A stretch of DNA of 64,000 bases from Natronococcus sp. AD-5 (GTDB lineage Archaea; Halobacteriota; Halobacteria; Halobacteriales; Natrialbaceae), in assembly GCF_030734285.1 (NCBI RefSeq), contig NZ_CP132294.1, positions 2,108,001 through 2,172,000 on the forward strand. The letters run 5' to 3'. Positions 28,226 to 36,188 of the stretch are shown piece by piece (the stretch's first letter is position 1; each line of letters begins with the position of its first letter). The position numbers and the translations under genes are program-made. The notes beneath the pieces are model-generated. The model ran no database searches. It was not told where the DNA came from and was given only the letters and a program-made list of their open reading frames with translations.

Positions 28226-28489
28226 CTATTCCTCGAATCCCTCGAGTTCACTCACATCAAGTTCGCCGTCGAGATATGCCTGACCAGCCTCCGTAAGTTG
28301 ATAGAGGCCGGTGTCGACGGATTCGAGAAGTCCGGCATCAGTAAGCGTCCGGCATCGTTTGCTCACGTATTGCCGATCGTACTCGATGTTCGCTGCGAGC
28401 ACTTTCGGAGAGACCTGGATCGGGTGCTCGTCGAAAAAGAGTATGATTTCGTAGTCGACGGGAGACATCCAGGGAACCCGCTCTACCAT
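28226..28489 (-). CDS. Winged-helix DNA-binding protein (PhiH1 repressor-like)
   Basis: The 87-residue protein is a single winged helix: 'SPVDYEIILFFDEHP', then 'SPKVLAANIEYDRQYVSKRC' as the HTH with recognition helix, then the wing 'LESVDTGLYQLTEAGQAYL'. It matches the small haloarchaeal regulators related to the phage phiH1 repressor. The translation may begin at the first ATG or at the Met in 'WMSPVDY' (28468). About 60-95 bp upstream lie two similar 12-bp near-palindromes that could be its own operators. It is not in an operon. Confidence 0.82.
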   Translation of the reverse strand: MVERVPWMSPVDYEIILFFDEHPIQVSPKVLAANIEYDRQYVSKRCRTLTDAGLLESVDTGLYQLTEAGQAYLDGELDVSELEGFEE

Positions 28490-28548
28490 CTATTCACAAT
28501 ACCCCGCTCGCAGAACGGAAAAATCAGTACTATCCGCGAGAGGTCAAG

Positions 28549-28583
28549 CTACGTTCGTAGAGATGGCTAAACGACGTACGTAG
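28549..28583. promoter_or_regulatory. Two spaced near-palindromic sites upstream of winged-helix gene
   Basis: CTACGTTCGTAG (28549-28560) is a perfect 5-bp inverted repeat around TT. CGACGTACGTAG (28572-28583) is a near copy whose start lies 23 bp further, about two helical turns. Spacing on one DNA face and closeness to a regulator gene suggest autoregulation. Confidence 0.4.
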
Positions 28584-28722
28584 TTAAACTTATGTCAGTA
28601 GAACGTATTGTTCTCGGTGCGGAAGCTGCATGTGACTCATTTAATCCAAGAGTCGCAGAATAGCGGACCGGTGTTTGGGCCACCGGATCCGCGCAAGCCT
28701 CCGTAACCTACCTACGGAAGCC

Positions 28723-29124
28723 ATGACGAACGACGATTCGCGGGGTAATCAAAGCCCCGACCGACGGAACGCACCGCAATCCGATTACGGCCCCCTCCTC
28801 GAGCTGATCGACAGTCGCGCGACCACCATACTCGAGACCGTCGAGCACGACGCCGACCTCGAGCCCGAGACCCGACGGACGGCGAAACGCCATCCGCGCG
28901 AACTCGAGTGGGCACACCGGGCGCTCTGCGACGCACCCGAGCTACCGGTTGCGTCCCGAGAGGGACCGATGACGGTAATCCAGAGTCCGACGACGGCGGC
29001 CGTCGAGGCGGCACGCCAGCGGACGCGCGAGCGTGCGGCGATCGCGGACGCTCGAGAACCCAGGACGGACCGTCTGCACGAACCGCCAGAGAAGAACGGC
29101 TCTCGCGAGCAAAACGGCGAGTGA
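28723..29124 (+). CDS. Hypothetical acidic haloarchaeal protein
   Basis: From the ATG at 28723 the product has 133 residues and is predicted largely helical, with 'YGPLLELIDSRATTILETVE' and 'REGPMTVIQSPTTAAVEAAR'. Its charge and codon pattern are those of a real haloarchaeal gene, but I recognise no family. An alternative upstream start (28675) adds residues of poor quality. Long antisense frames over the same stretch have Arg/Ser-rich composition typical of shadows. Confidence 0.5.
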   Translation: MTNDDSRGNQSPDRRNAPQSDYGPLLELIDSRATTILETVEHDADLEPETRRTAKRHPRELEWAHRALCDAPELPVASREGPMTVIQSPTTAAVEAARQRTRERAAIADAREPRTDRLHEPPEKNGSREQNGE

Positions 29125-29529
29125 AGGCTTTCTCGAGCACGACGCTCGTGACACTCGCCTGCCGGGACAACAACCAGCGAACAAATCGCTCGACGACCGG
29201 TTCGGTTCCCAGGCGCCCGAACGGCTCGAGTCGATTCGGCCGGCCACGTCGGTTGGCGATGCAGCAGGAGACCAACTGCAATTGGACGGTCGCCAGCACC
29301 GGCGTCAGTTGCGGATGCGTCGGAGGATATGATCGGCGTCCCGGTCGTCTCTTGCGCGTCGGTCACCGCAGCGCCCGAAATATTGGGGTAAGCCGGATAC
29401 ACCCCACCCGATCGTCGGTGTTCACCCAGTTATCACTCGGGCCGGGGATTGATTGCCGGCCGCTCGCGGATCGCCACGCTGACCGGTCTCGTCCGTATGC
29501 TTATTGTGATCTAGTACCATACATAGCGT

Positions 29530-29685
29530 ATGGAACGACGACGGTTCCTCGCCGCAACTGCGACCATCACAGCGATCGGGGTGGCTGGGTGTAGTGAGCC
29601 AGAAGACGAGGGCGATGACGGTGGTGGCGGGTACACCCTCACTGAACCGACACAGAAGGGCTCCCGGAACGATCCGCAGGTATGA
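29530..29685 (+). CDS. Very short Tat lipoprotein (51 residues), probably truncated
   Basis: The frame begins 'MERRRFLAATATI', a Tat signal, followed by 'GVAGC' as a lipobox, then a Gly/Asp-rich piece and a stop after 51 residues. The signal is convincing but there is almost no mature protein ('YTLTEPTQKGSRND'), so the gene is either a relic with its body lost or a genuine mini-lipoprotein. It starts shortly after an A/T-rich block (29495-29525). No function can be given. Confidence 0.5.
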   Translation: MERRRFLAATATITAIGVAGCSEPEDEGDDGGGGYTLTEPTQKGSRNDPQV

Positions 29686-30021
29686 GGTGAGAGCAGCCGT
29701 ACTGAGTCCGCCTGGAAGCATCAGTAGAGACCGGCCTGTCTACTCTGGCGGTCGATGAGTGGTTCAGATAATTCAGTTCCGTCTACTGCCGCTCGATCGA
29801 TGCAGTCCATCGCCGTCGAGTTCGGCTGGGTCTCCGTCGCGATTGAGAATAACTGATCGGGCGGCGCATTCGATCATCCCGTCTCTTCGCCGTTGCAGAT
29901 CGGTAGTGAACGCATTTGAGACGGCGGGGCTCGGCCCACAGCACGTCACCGGGCGAAGCGAGGGTGAGCCGGTCTTCCCCGTCATCGGTGCTACCGAACG
30001 TCTCGGCGTACAGCGCGGTGG
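29686..30021. other. Gap of about 335 bp, nothing recognised
   Basis: The region lies between the mini-lipoprotein and the end of the TFB gene. No recognisable frame or repeat was seen. Confidence 0.35.
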
Positions 30022-30987
30022 CTATTCGTGAACCCCCATCGCGGCGATCTGTTCCTGGTACCGGTTTCGGATGGTCACCTCGGTTACCTGGGCCACGTCG
30101 GCGACCTCCCGTTGGGTCCGTTTTTCGTTACAGAGGAGCGAGCCGGCATAGATCGCCGCGGCTGCGTAGCCGGTCGGTGATTTCCCCGATAACAGTCCCT
30201 GTTCGGCAGTGGTATCGATAATTTCGTTGACCTTCGTTTGTACCTCCGCGGAGACCTCCAGCTCGGAACAGAATCGAGGGACGTACTTCTTCGGGTTGAC
30301 GGGCTCGAGCTCCAAGCCGAGTTCCTGGGCGATATACCGGTACGTGCGCCCGATCTCCTTGCGGTCGACGCGTGAGACCGCTGCGACCTCCTCCAGCGAG
30401 CGCGGGATCCCCTCCATGCGACAGGCTGCGTACAGCGTACTGGTGGCGACGCCCTCGATCGAGCGGCCCTGAATAAGGTCCTTTTCGAGCGTGCGTCGGT
30501 AGAGGACGCTGGCGACCTCTCGGACTGAACGGGGGATGCCGAGGCCGGAGGCCATTCGGTCGGTTTCGGAGAGTGCGAACTGCAGGTTCCGCTCGCCGGC
30601 ATCCTTCGTTCGGATTCGGGTTTGCCATTTTCGCAGCCGGTTCATCTGATTCCGCTTGTCTGCGGAGAGCGAGCGGCCGTGGGCGTCTTTATCCTTCCAG
30701 TCGATCGCTGTCGTCAATCCCTTATCGTGCATCGTCTGCGTCGTCGGCGCGCCCACACGGGACTTGGTTTGCCGTTCCTGGTGGTTGAAGGCACGCCACT
30801 CCGGCCCCTGATCGATGCGCTCTTCCTCGAGGAGTAACCCGCAGTCCTCGCAACTGAGTTCGCTCTCATCCGGACTCCGGAGAAGCGCCCGCGATTCGCA
30901 TTCAGGACAGGTTTGGACGCCCGTATCGGCATCTGTGTCGCGTTCCCGCTGATCGTCACGGTCTTTCTGGCGAGCTGGGCGTACCAT
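30022..30987 (-). CDS. tfb: Transcription initiation factor IIB (TFB)
   Basis: The 321-residue protein has an N-terminal zinc ribbon ('CPECES' and, 17 residues on, 'CEDCG'). The B-reader/linker follows ('GPEWRAF', 'SRVGAP'), then two cyclin-like repeats ('ATSTLYAACRMEGIPRSLEE' and 'AAAIYAGSLLCNEKRTQREV'). The C-terminal 'VTEVTIRNRYQEQ' is typical. TFB binds TBP-DNA and recruits RNA polymerase. Haloarchaea carry many TFB paralogues that select different promoters, so this copy may be specialised. An orc1 relic begins about 65 bp upstream, and no partner gene is linked. All key Cys ligands are present, so it should be functional. Confidence 0.95.
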   Translation of the reverse strand: MVRPARQKDRDDQRERDTDADTGVQTCPECESRALLRSPDESELSCEDCGLLLEEERIDQGPEWRAFNHQERQTKSRVGAPTTQTMHDKGLTTAIDWKDKDAHGRSLSADKRNQMNRLRKWQTRIRTKDAGERNLQFALSETDRMASGLGIPRSVREVASVLYRRTLEKDLIQGRSIEGVATSTLYAACRMEGIPRSLEEVAAVSRVDRKEIGRTYRYIAQELGLELEPVNPKKYVPRFCSELEVSAEVQTKVNEIIDTTAEQGLLSGKSPTGYAAAAIYAGSLLCNEKRTQREVADVAQVTEVTIRNRYQEQIAAMGVHE

Positions 30988-31052
30988 TGATCGAGTAGAC
31001 GGTCATCCCCCAGACGGTTAAATAACGGGTTCGATTTATGTAAGAATGCTAT

Positions 31053-31136
31053 TCCTGACGGCCCGTCGATCGAGACCGTCGGCGGCAGGTAGCCGTCAAG
31101 GATGGACTCGTCGAAAAGGTCGTCGTACTTGCTCAT
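31053..31136 (-). pseudogene. Orc1/Cdc6 N-terminal relic, copy B
   Basis: The minus strand begins at an intact ATG and reads 'MSKYDDLFDES' joined directly to 'LDGYLPPTVSIDGPSG'. In complete haloarchaeal Orc1/Cdc6 about 50 residues separate these two segments, so an internal deletion has occurred. The Walker A loop is broken: after 'GPSG' the Gly-Lys-Thr is absent and the frame continues into unrelated sequence. It cannot encode an ATPase. Copy A at 14460-14636 is a different decayed version of the same N-terminus. Confidence 0.75.
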
Positions 31137-31173
31137 GCGCGTCGAGTTCGATCGGGACTATGAGTGTGTCTAC

Positions 31174-31189
31174 CCTCCGGAAACGGAGG
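31174..31189. promoter_or_regulatory. Origin-recognition-box-like inverted repeat
   Basis: CCTCCG-GAAA-CGGAGG is a perfect 6-bp inverted repeat containing the GGAAAC core and the following G-rich run that characterise archaeal ORB sites. It lies 38 bp upstream of the orc1 relic start, where such boxes are usually found. Only one clear copy was seen. Confidence 0.45.
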
Positions 31190-31927
31190 CGACGTGTGTT
31201 CGTGGGTTTGCTCCGAGTGTTCTTCTTTTCAGATAACGAGATCTTCGCGGGGGTGGGTGTACTCGATCCCGACACGCAGGCGGACGTAAAAGACGACGTC
31301 GAACGGCTGAGCCAAGGCCCGCTGTCGCGACTCGACGACGAACTGTGATACGTCGGTCCTCGTCGATATCGATCGCGGTGGAGTCGACGACTGGGTGGTG
31401 AAAGCAGACGGCCAGTATGCACGCCATCGGCGGTAACTACGATGCTCGCCTCCCGAGTCGCGGGTCGGTTGACGTACTTTTGTGAGCGTCGCAACGATCA
31501 CGGACGCACCTTACTGCTCACGATCACCCTCAGAAAGGTGCGCCGATACCGAATCGTCTGTCGATCAGGTCGCGACGCAGAACGACTCTAATTGGTGGGC
31601 TGGTTGTCTCGGCAATCCCCATCTGTACGGGTATCCAACCGAGGGAAACCGACCAGTAACAATACCTCGAACGAGCGTTCACTGCGCTAGAATCGATCGT
31701 GTATCGAGTCACCGATTGTATAGGAACGTTCGAACGAGGTCGAACAAACGGGGACGGTGATGAGGTTTCGTTACACAGCGGCCGTCTCGAAGCCCGTAGC
31801 CCACAGTTCTTGCTCGAGGTACCGACGCCGCACACGCGACGACCGCGACAGCGTCGGCTCGTAGCACGTCGTGAGTCCCACATCGATCGCTGAACGCAGT
31901 AGCCCGTCCAGCACACGCGAGTTCGTC
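31190..31927. other. Region between orc1 relic and permease relic (copy B)
   Basis: Parts at 31655-31800 resemble 15045-15215 of copy A. The middle (31200-31500) is not shared with copy A and has frames on both strands with some protein character, for example 'GVLDPDTQADVKDDVERLSQ', but no family or intact gene. It may be an old insertion. Confidence 0.4.
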
Positions 31928-32065
31928 ATCGACCGACTCGTCCGGATCGGCCTCGAGGTGTACGTTCTCGGACTCGCCGTTGCGCTCGTCGTCGGGACGA
32001 CCGTGGCTGTCGTCACCGGTTGGCACGCAAGCCGCTCTGCGACCCTCGCTTCGCTCGAGTCGTGA
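31928..32065 (+). pseudogene. C-terminal relic of FtsX/MacB-like permease, copy B
   Basis: The frame reads 'RLVRIGLEVYVLGLAVALVV' and ends 'GWHASRSATLASLES', matching the last 45 residues of the permease at 16591-17817 almost residue for residue. Everything between the shared upstream region and this segment (about 2.4 kb in copy A) is missing. It documents an internal deletion after duplication of the locus. Confidence 0.8.
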
Positions 32066-32587
32066 CGACCACCCTACTTCTGCGGTACGTAGACGTTCCG
32101 TCGACTGGGATCGCTGCTCACCGTGCTCTCGGAGCGTCAGTGATGTACCGTGTTTTATCCCTACCTATCACCTCGAGCAGGTCGCGACCCCCCTTCGATG
32201 GCCTCGTACACGGGGAGCAAGCGGAACTGATTCGGGACTCGCCGGTTGGGATGCCGAGTCGGATGAACTCGACTCGCGGTTCGGGTCGAGACTTCTCAAG
32301 TCTTATCCCGCTTCCACGAGTATCTGTATTGTATTCGAATCCCCTTCTGTTCGATCGAGTCGGATGGGACGACGTCTCGTCTGATGTGGGCGCTACCACC
32401 GTATCCCAGAGGGCGAAACAGCCGGGAATTCTCGTCAGGGCCGTCCTGAACGGGTAGCGATTGTGACCACGTGAGAGAACATGATAACTAGTAGATCACT
32501 TAGTGTACAGTTTCGGGGCAGAACGCGGGCATATATCGGAGTCCGATCGTTGTTGCGCATTGGCCGGTGGAGAAGCACCAGCAGCGT
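32066..32587. other. Gap of about 520 bp, nothing recognised
   Basis: Between the permease relic and the Nramp-like gene there are no recognisable frames. A/T-rich sequence near 32480-32520 is the likely promoter of the transporter. Confidence 0.35.
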
Positions 32588-33850
32588 ATGAGCACGGAGA
32601 ACTTCACCCCGTTTCGGGACCTGACCGGGCTCACACGGAAGTACGGGCTGGCGTTCGTGATGGTCGCCAGCTACTTCGGCTCCGGCTCGGTGTTCATCGC
32701 CAGCCAGGCCGGCGTGATGCACGGCTACACGCTGCTGTGGGCCGCCGTGGGAGCGGCGGTCCTCGGATTCGTCGCCCAGGACATGAGCGCCCGACTCGGC
32801 ATCCACGGAGAGTCGCTGATGGTGTTCACCCGCGAGAAACTGGGCCGGCCGCTGGCGACGACGATCGCGGTCTTCCTGTCGGTCGGCTGCGTCGCCTGGA
32901 CGATCGGGCTGGTCGCTGCGGTCGGCGCCGGCGTCTCGTTCCTGCTCGGGGGCGCCGTGACGTGGCAGCCGATCGCCGTCCTCACGACGTTCGTTGCGAT
33001 CGGCGTCGGACTGTTACGGTACGACACCGTCGAGAACATGATGATCGCGATGATGCTCTCGCTGATGGTCGTGTACGTGATCGTCGCCCTGCCGAGCGGC
33101 GCCGACCCGGGCAGCGTCACGATCGGATTCGTACCGGGCACCGACACGCTGGGCGCGCTGGCGATGGCAGCGGGCCTGCTCGGGACGACCGCGCTGTGGC
33201 CCAACTTCTTCCTCGAGTCGATCCTCGTCCACACCAAGGGCTGGACCGACGGGAGCGATCTGCCGGCGGCGCGGACGGACCTGGCGATCGGCTACGCCGT
33301 CGGCGGGATCGCGACGATCGCGATCCTGATCGCCGCGGCCGCGCTGCTGCGCCCGATGGGCTACACGGAACTCGAGTCGTTCATCACGCCGGGCGAGGCG
33401 CTCGTCGAGGTGTTCGGCACGTGGGCGATGGTGTTGTTCGTCGGCGGCGTGATCGCCGCGGCGTTCAACAGCATCATCCCGATCATGTGGGCGCCAGCCT
33501 ACATTATTCCGCAGGCCGCGGGCTACACGGTTCAGAAGGGCGATCGGCTCTTCAACGCGCTGTTCGCGGGGCTGACCGGGATCGGTGTGTTCTCGCCGCT
33601 GGTAAGCTGGTGGCTAGACCTCTCGGTCGTCGATATGGTGATCCTGTTTCCGATGTACAACGGGATCTTCGCGCTTCCGGTCGCGGCCGGGTTGCTGTTC
33701 TGGGCGGTCAACGACCGCGAGACGATGGGTACGCACTGCAACACCGGTGCACTGAACCTCGTCAACGCGCTGCTCGTACTCCTCGCAGTCCTTCTGGCGG
33801 CCCTGTCTATCCAGGACTTCGTCGAACTCATCACTGGCGGTGGGTTCTGA
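32588..33850 (+). CDS. Nramp/SLC11-related transporter with non-canonical motifs
   Basis: From the ATG at 32588 the product has 420 residues and about 11 membrane helices in the Nramp order. In classical Nramp proteins helix 1 carries Asp-Pro-Gly-Asn and helix 6 Met-Pro-His, the metal ligands. Here helix 1 reads 'ASYFGSGSVFIASQAG' and helix 6 'TTALWPNFFLESILVHTKG', so Asp, Asn, Met and His are all replaced. The protein therefore belongs to an outgroup of the family and may move something other than Mn2+/Fe2+, for example Mg2+ or an organic substrate. An in-frame upstream ATG at 32567 is possible but adds only seven residues. It is alone. Confidence 0.75.
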   Translation: MSTENFTPFRDLTGLTRKYGLAFVMVASYFGSGSVFIASQAGVMHGYTLLWAAVGAAVLGFVAQDMSARLGIHGESLMVFTREKLGRPLATTIAVFLSVGCVAWTIGLVAAVGAGVSFLLGGAVTWQPIAVLTTFVAIGVGLLRYDTVENMMIAMMLSLMVVYVIVALPSGADPGSVTIGFVPGTDTLGALAMAAGLLGTTALWPNFFLESILVHTKGWTDGSDLPAARTDLAIGYAVGGIATIAILIAAAALLRPMGYTELESFITPGEALVEVFGTWAMVLFVGGVIAAAFNSIIPIMWAPAYIIPQAAGYTVQKGDRLFNALFAGLTGIGVFSPLVSWWLDLSVVDMVILFPMYNGIFALPVAAGLLFWAVNDRETMGTHCNTGALNLVNALLVLLAVLLAALSIQDFVELITGGGF

Positions 33851-34020
33851 CGGGCTGCCCGCTTCGTGTGCTCGCAGCGCTGCTGCCGTCGAGTTAGAAC
33901 GCTGTGTGATAGGAGTTCAACGAGAACCCGTACTCTCGGCTGCCGACCGCGTCATGAGCAAGGTCTCGACGACCAGGTCGCCGTCGAGACGACGGTCGAT
34001 ACTGGCCGACGTCGTGATGG

Positions 34021-34668
34021 TCACGGTCGGTTCCAATGGACCCACGACCGAACGGCGGTGATCCGCCGGCGGATCACACGCCTGAGTTCGCGGAGGCCCG
34101 GGCACCCATCGTGGAGCCAGACGACCCCCGCGAGCGCGACGATGCCGAGTCTGACGAGGACCTCCCCGGTCGGCTCGAGCGCGACCAGCGAGGGATAGGC
34201 CCCGGACAGGATGTCGCCGGTCTGCTCGACCACCCCGCCGGCGACCGGCTCGGTCGCCTCGGACGAAGAATCGCCGATTCGCTCGGCCGACGGCTGGTAG
34301 ATTATGATCGGCCAGAGGACACCCGCGAGACTCACCGAGCCGCCCGGATAGAGGGAGACGGTGTCGGTCGCCAGATGCGAGAGGTAACCGATCGCGAACG
34401 CGGCTCCGAGCGGGGTCGCCTCGTGACGGCGGGCGACGGCAAGCACCACGAGAGCGAGCAGGACGGCGACGAACACCGAGTGGGCGAGCGAGCGGCCGCT
34501 CGGGATGAGGGCAAACTGCCAGGCCAGCGTTTTGTCGATCAGGTCGGGCAGTTGCGAGGCGACGAGCACGACGAGGGCGGCCCGCCCCGCAGGCGACGCT
34601 CCGGTGTGCCACCGCGCGTAGCCGGCGTAAAGTAGGTACGCGACCGCGGCGTGCTCCCACGGGTACAT
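34021..34668 (-). CDS. YdjM/DUF457-type membrane-bound metal-dependent hydrolase
   Basis: From the Met chosen at 34668 the protein has 215 residues and reads 'YPWEHAAVAYLLYAG', the usual start of the haloarchaeal YdjM/LexA-regulated metal-dependent hydrolase family. 'ASQLPDLIDKTLAW' supplies the Pro-Asp-hydrophobic-Asp-Lys motif, 'SLAHSVFVAV' and 'YLSHLATDTVSLYPGG' the conserved His residues. Four to five membrane helices are predicted. The family belongs to the phospholipase C/P1-like metal-binding superfamily, but its substrate is unknown. A longer frame continues 31 codons upstream (34761) without conserved features, so I start at the Met-Tyr-Pro-Trp. Confidence 0.82.
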   Translation of the reverse strand: MYPWEHAAVAYLLYAGYARWHTGASPAGRAALVVLVASQLPDLIDKTLAWQFALIPSGRSLAHSVFVAVLLALVVLAVARRHEATPLGAAFAIGYLSHLATDTVSLYPGGSVSLAGVLWPIIIYQPSAERIGDSSSEATEPVAGGVVEQTGDILSGAYPSLVALEPTGEVLVRLGIVALAGVVWLHDGCPGLRELRRVIRRRITAVRSWVHWNRP

Positions 34669-35044
34669 ACGCTGTCGTTCAGCGTCGCCGCATATGGTGG
34701 CTTCGTCTGGGAGCGTGAAGTGAGCATCACGCAGGTCTGGTGACAGGAAGTACCCTATCAAATCGACGGTCTCGCGATTGATCGTCTTCGCGAGCCGGCT
34801 GTATTTGGAATTTTAACCCCAGTGCTTCGCTCTGTGGGCCGCTGCGGCTATCTACTACAACCGGTGTCGCGTGCCCCGGAGCACAAGATCGGAGCCAGTG
34901 AGAGCTGAATTTCGCACAGCAACGGATCACCATCGGTGTACTTCTCCACAGTGACCGGATGGCAGTGTGAGAGGCGGCCTGGCCCTCCAGATCACCGGCC
35001 CTCTCCCGTGATCAACAACGGTCTGTCTCAACAGAGTAGCGTAC
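34669..35044. other. Gap of about 375 bp, nothing recognised
   Basis: Contains the promoter of the YdjM-like gene and the downstream end of the CBS gene. No recognisable frame, RNA gene or repeat was found. Confidence 0.35.
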
Positions 35045-35479
35045 TCAAGTGTGTTCGTACGGCGGGATTTCGGCTTCGATGACGTCGCCGAGCAACTTGA
35101 GTTCGCGGCCGAGAAGGATGACGAAGTCGTCGAACGCGACGATCCCGGCGAGGTTCCCATCCGCGTCGGTAGCCGGTATCCGTCGCACGTTCGATTCCTC
35201 CATGGTCCGGAGGACGTCGAAGATTCCGCTCTCCGTCTCGACCGTCACGAGGTCTTCGCTCATCACGTCTGCAGCGGTCACCGACGTCGGATCTTCCCCT
35301 CGAGCGACCACGTTGATCGTGATATCGCGATCCGTCACGATCCCCTGCGGGCGGTCGTCGTCGACGATGACGACGCTGCCGACGTTCTCCTCGTCCATCA
35401 GTTGTGCGACGTCGGCGAGGGAAGAATCTGGGGACGAACTCACGACCTGTTCACGGACGATTGATTTGACTTCGGGCAT
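35045..35479 (-). CDS. CBS-domain pair protein
   Basis: The 144-residue protein is two CBS domains and nothing else. The first has 'SSLADVAQLMDEENVGSVV' and 'PQGIVTDRDI'; the second has 'ESGIFDVLRTMEESNVRRIP' and 'LAGIVAFDDFVI'. Such stand-alone Bateman modules bind adenine nucleotides and regulate partner enzymes or channels, or act in signalling. Haloarchaea encode many. No partner is linked here, and the neighbouring genes give no hint of its target. Confidence 0.92.
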   Translation of the reverse strand: MPEVKSIVREQVVSSSPDSSLADVAQLMDEENVGSVVIVDDDRPQGIVTDRDITINVVARGEDPTSVTAADVMSEDLVTVETESGIFDVLRTMEESNVRRIPATDADGNLAGIVAFDDFVILLGRELKLLGDVIEAEIPPYEHT

Positions 35480-36188
35480 ACACGGTCACCGTTCCGTCGC
35501 CGCAGCGGCCGATCTTCGGCGACAAGAACGCCTTCGCGCAACGAAGAGATAAACCCCTCTCGGCGTTAGATTACTTGTTACCATTGCAATAAGTGATTCT
35601 CTCAAACGGTCTTCTCGGATCCGTCCTTCCATAGCTCGAGCTGCGGGCCCGCTCGCACCGCCGGCGTTCTGCACTCGTCGCAGTCCGGTCGGCCGGATCT
35701 GCCTCCGCAGGTGAGACAGTACGATAGCGCATACTCGCGTCTGTAGACGCGGAAGGAGGTCAATATCTGTAGGTGGCGGAGTCAGTCTCGAGGGCGAGGA
35801 CGGCGAGACAACGGCAACGAAGAGAGTGAAATGCATACGTATTCGAGAATATAAATGAACGGGATCGGTCACGAGTAGATCGTGCAGATAGGTCGTTCTT
35901 CTCAAATATATGATATTATGAACGACCAATGTGACCGTGCAGTACAACGTATCGGTGAGACGTAAGTTAATTACTGAAATATACTATCAAGTCCAGTGAT
36001 ATACCTTGTCAGGCTAATATAGGGACACATCCGCTAGATCAAGAAGTATAATATCGGAAACGGTTTTATTCTAATCAGAAGTGCTGACTGTCGCGTTTTC
36101 GTTAATAATTACAGTATGGTGATGAGTTTGTGGACGACGTACTTCGGAAGTATTATTACCTGGTTCCAAAAGCTTATCGTGTGAGAGT
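35480..36188. other. A/T-rich gap of about 700 bp
   Basis: No gene was recognised. The segment 35850-36180 is clearly A/T-richer than what follows and ends with the promoter of the dicarboxylate symporter. It also marks the change from the loosely packed left half to the compact right half of the window. Confidence 0.45.
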
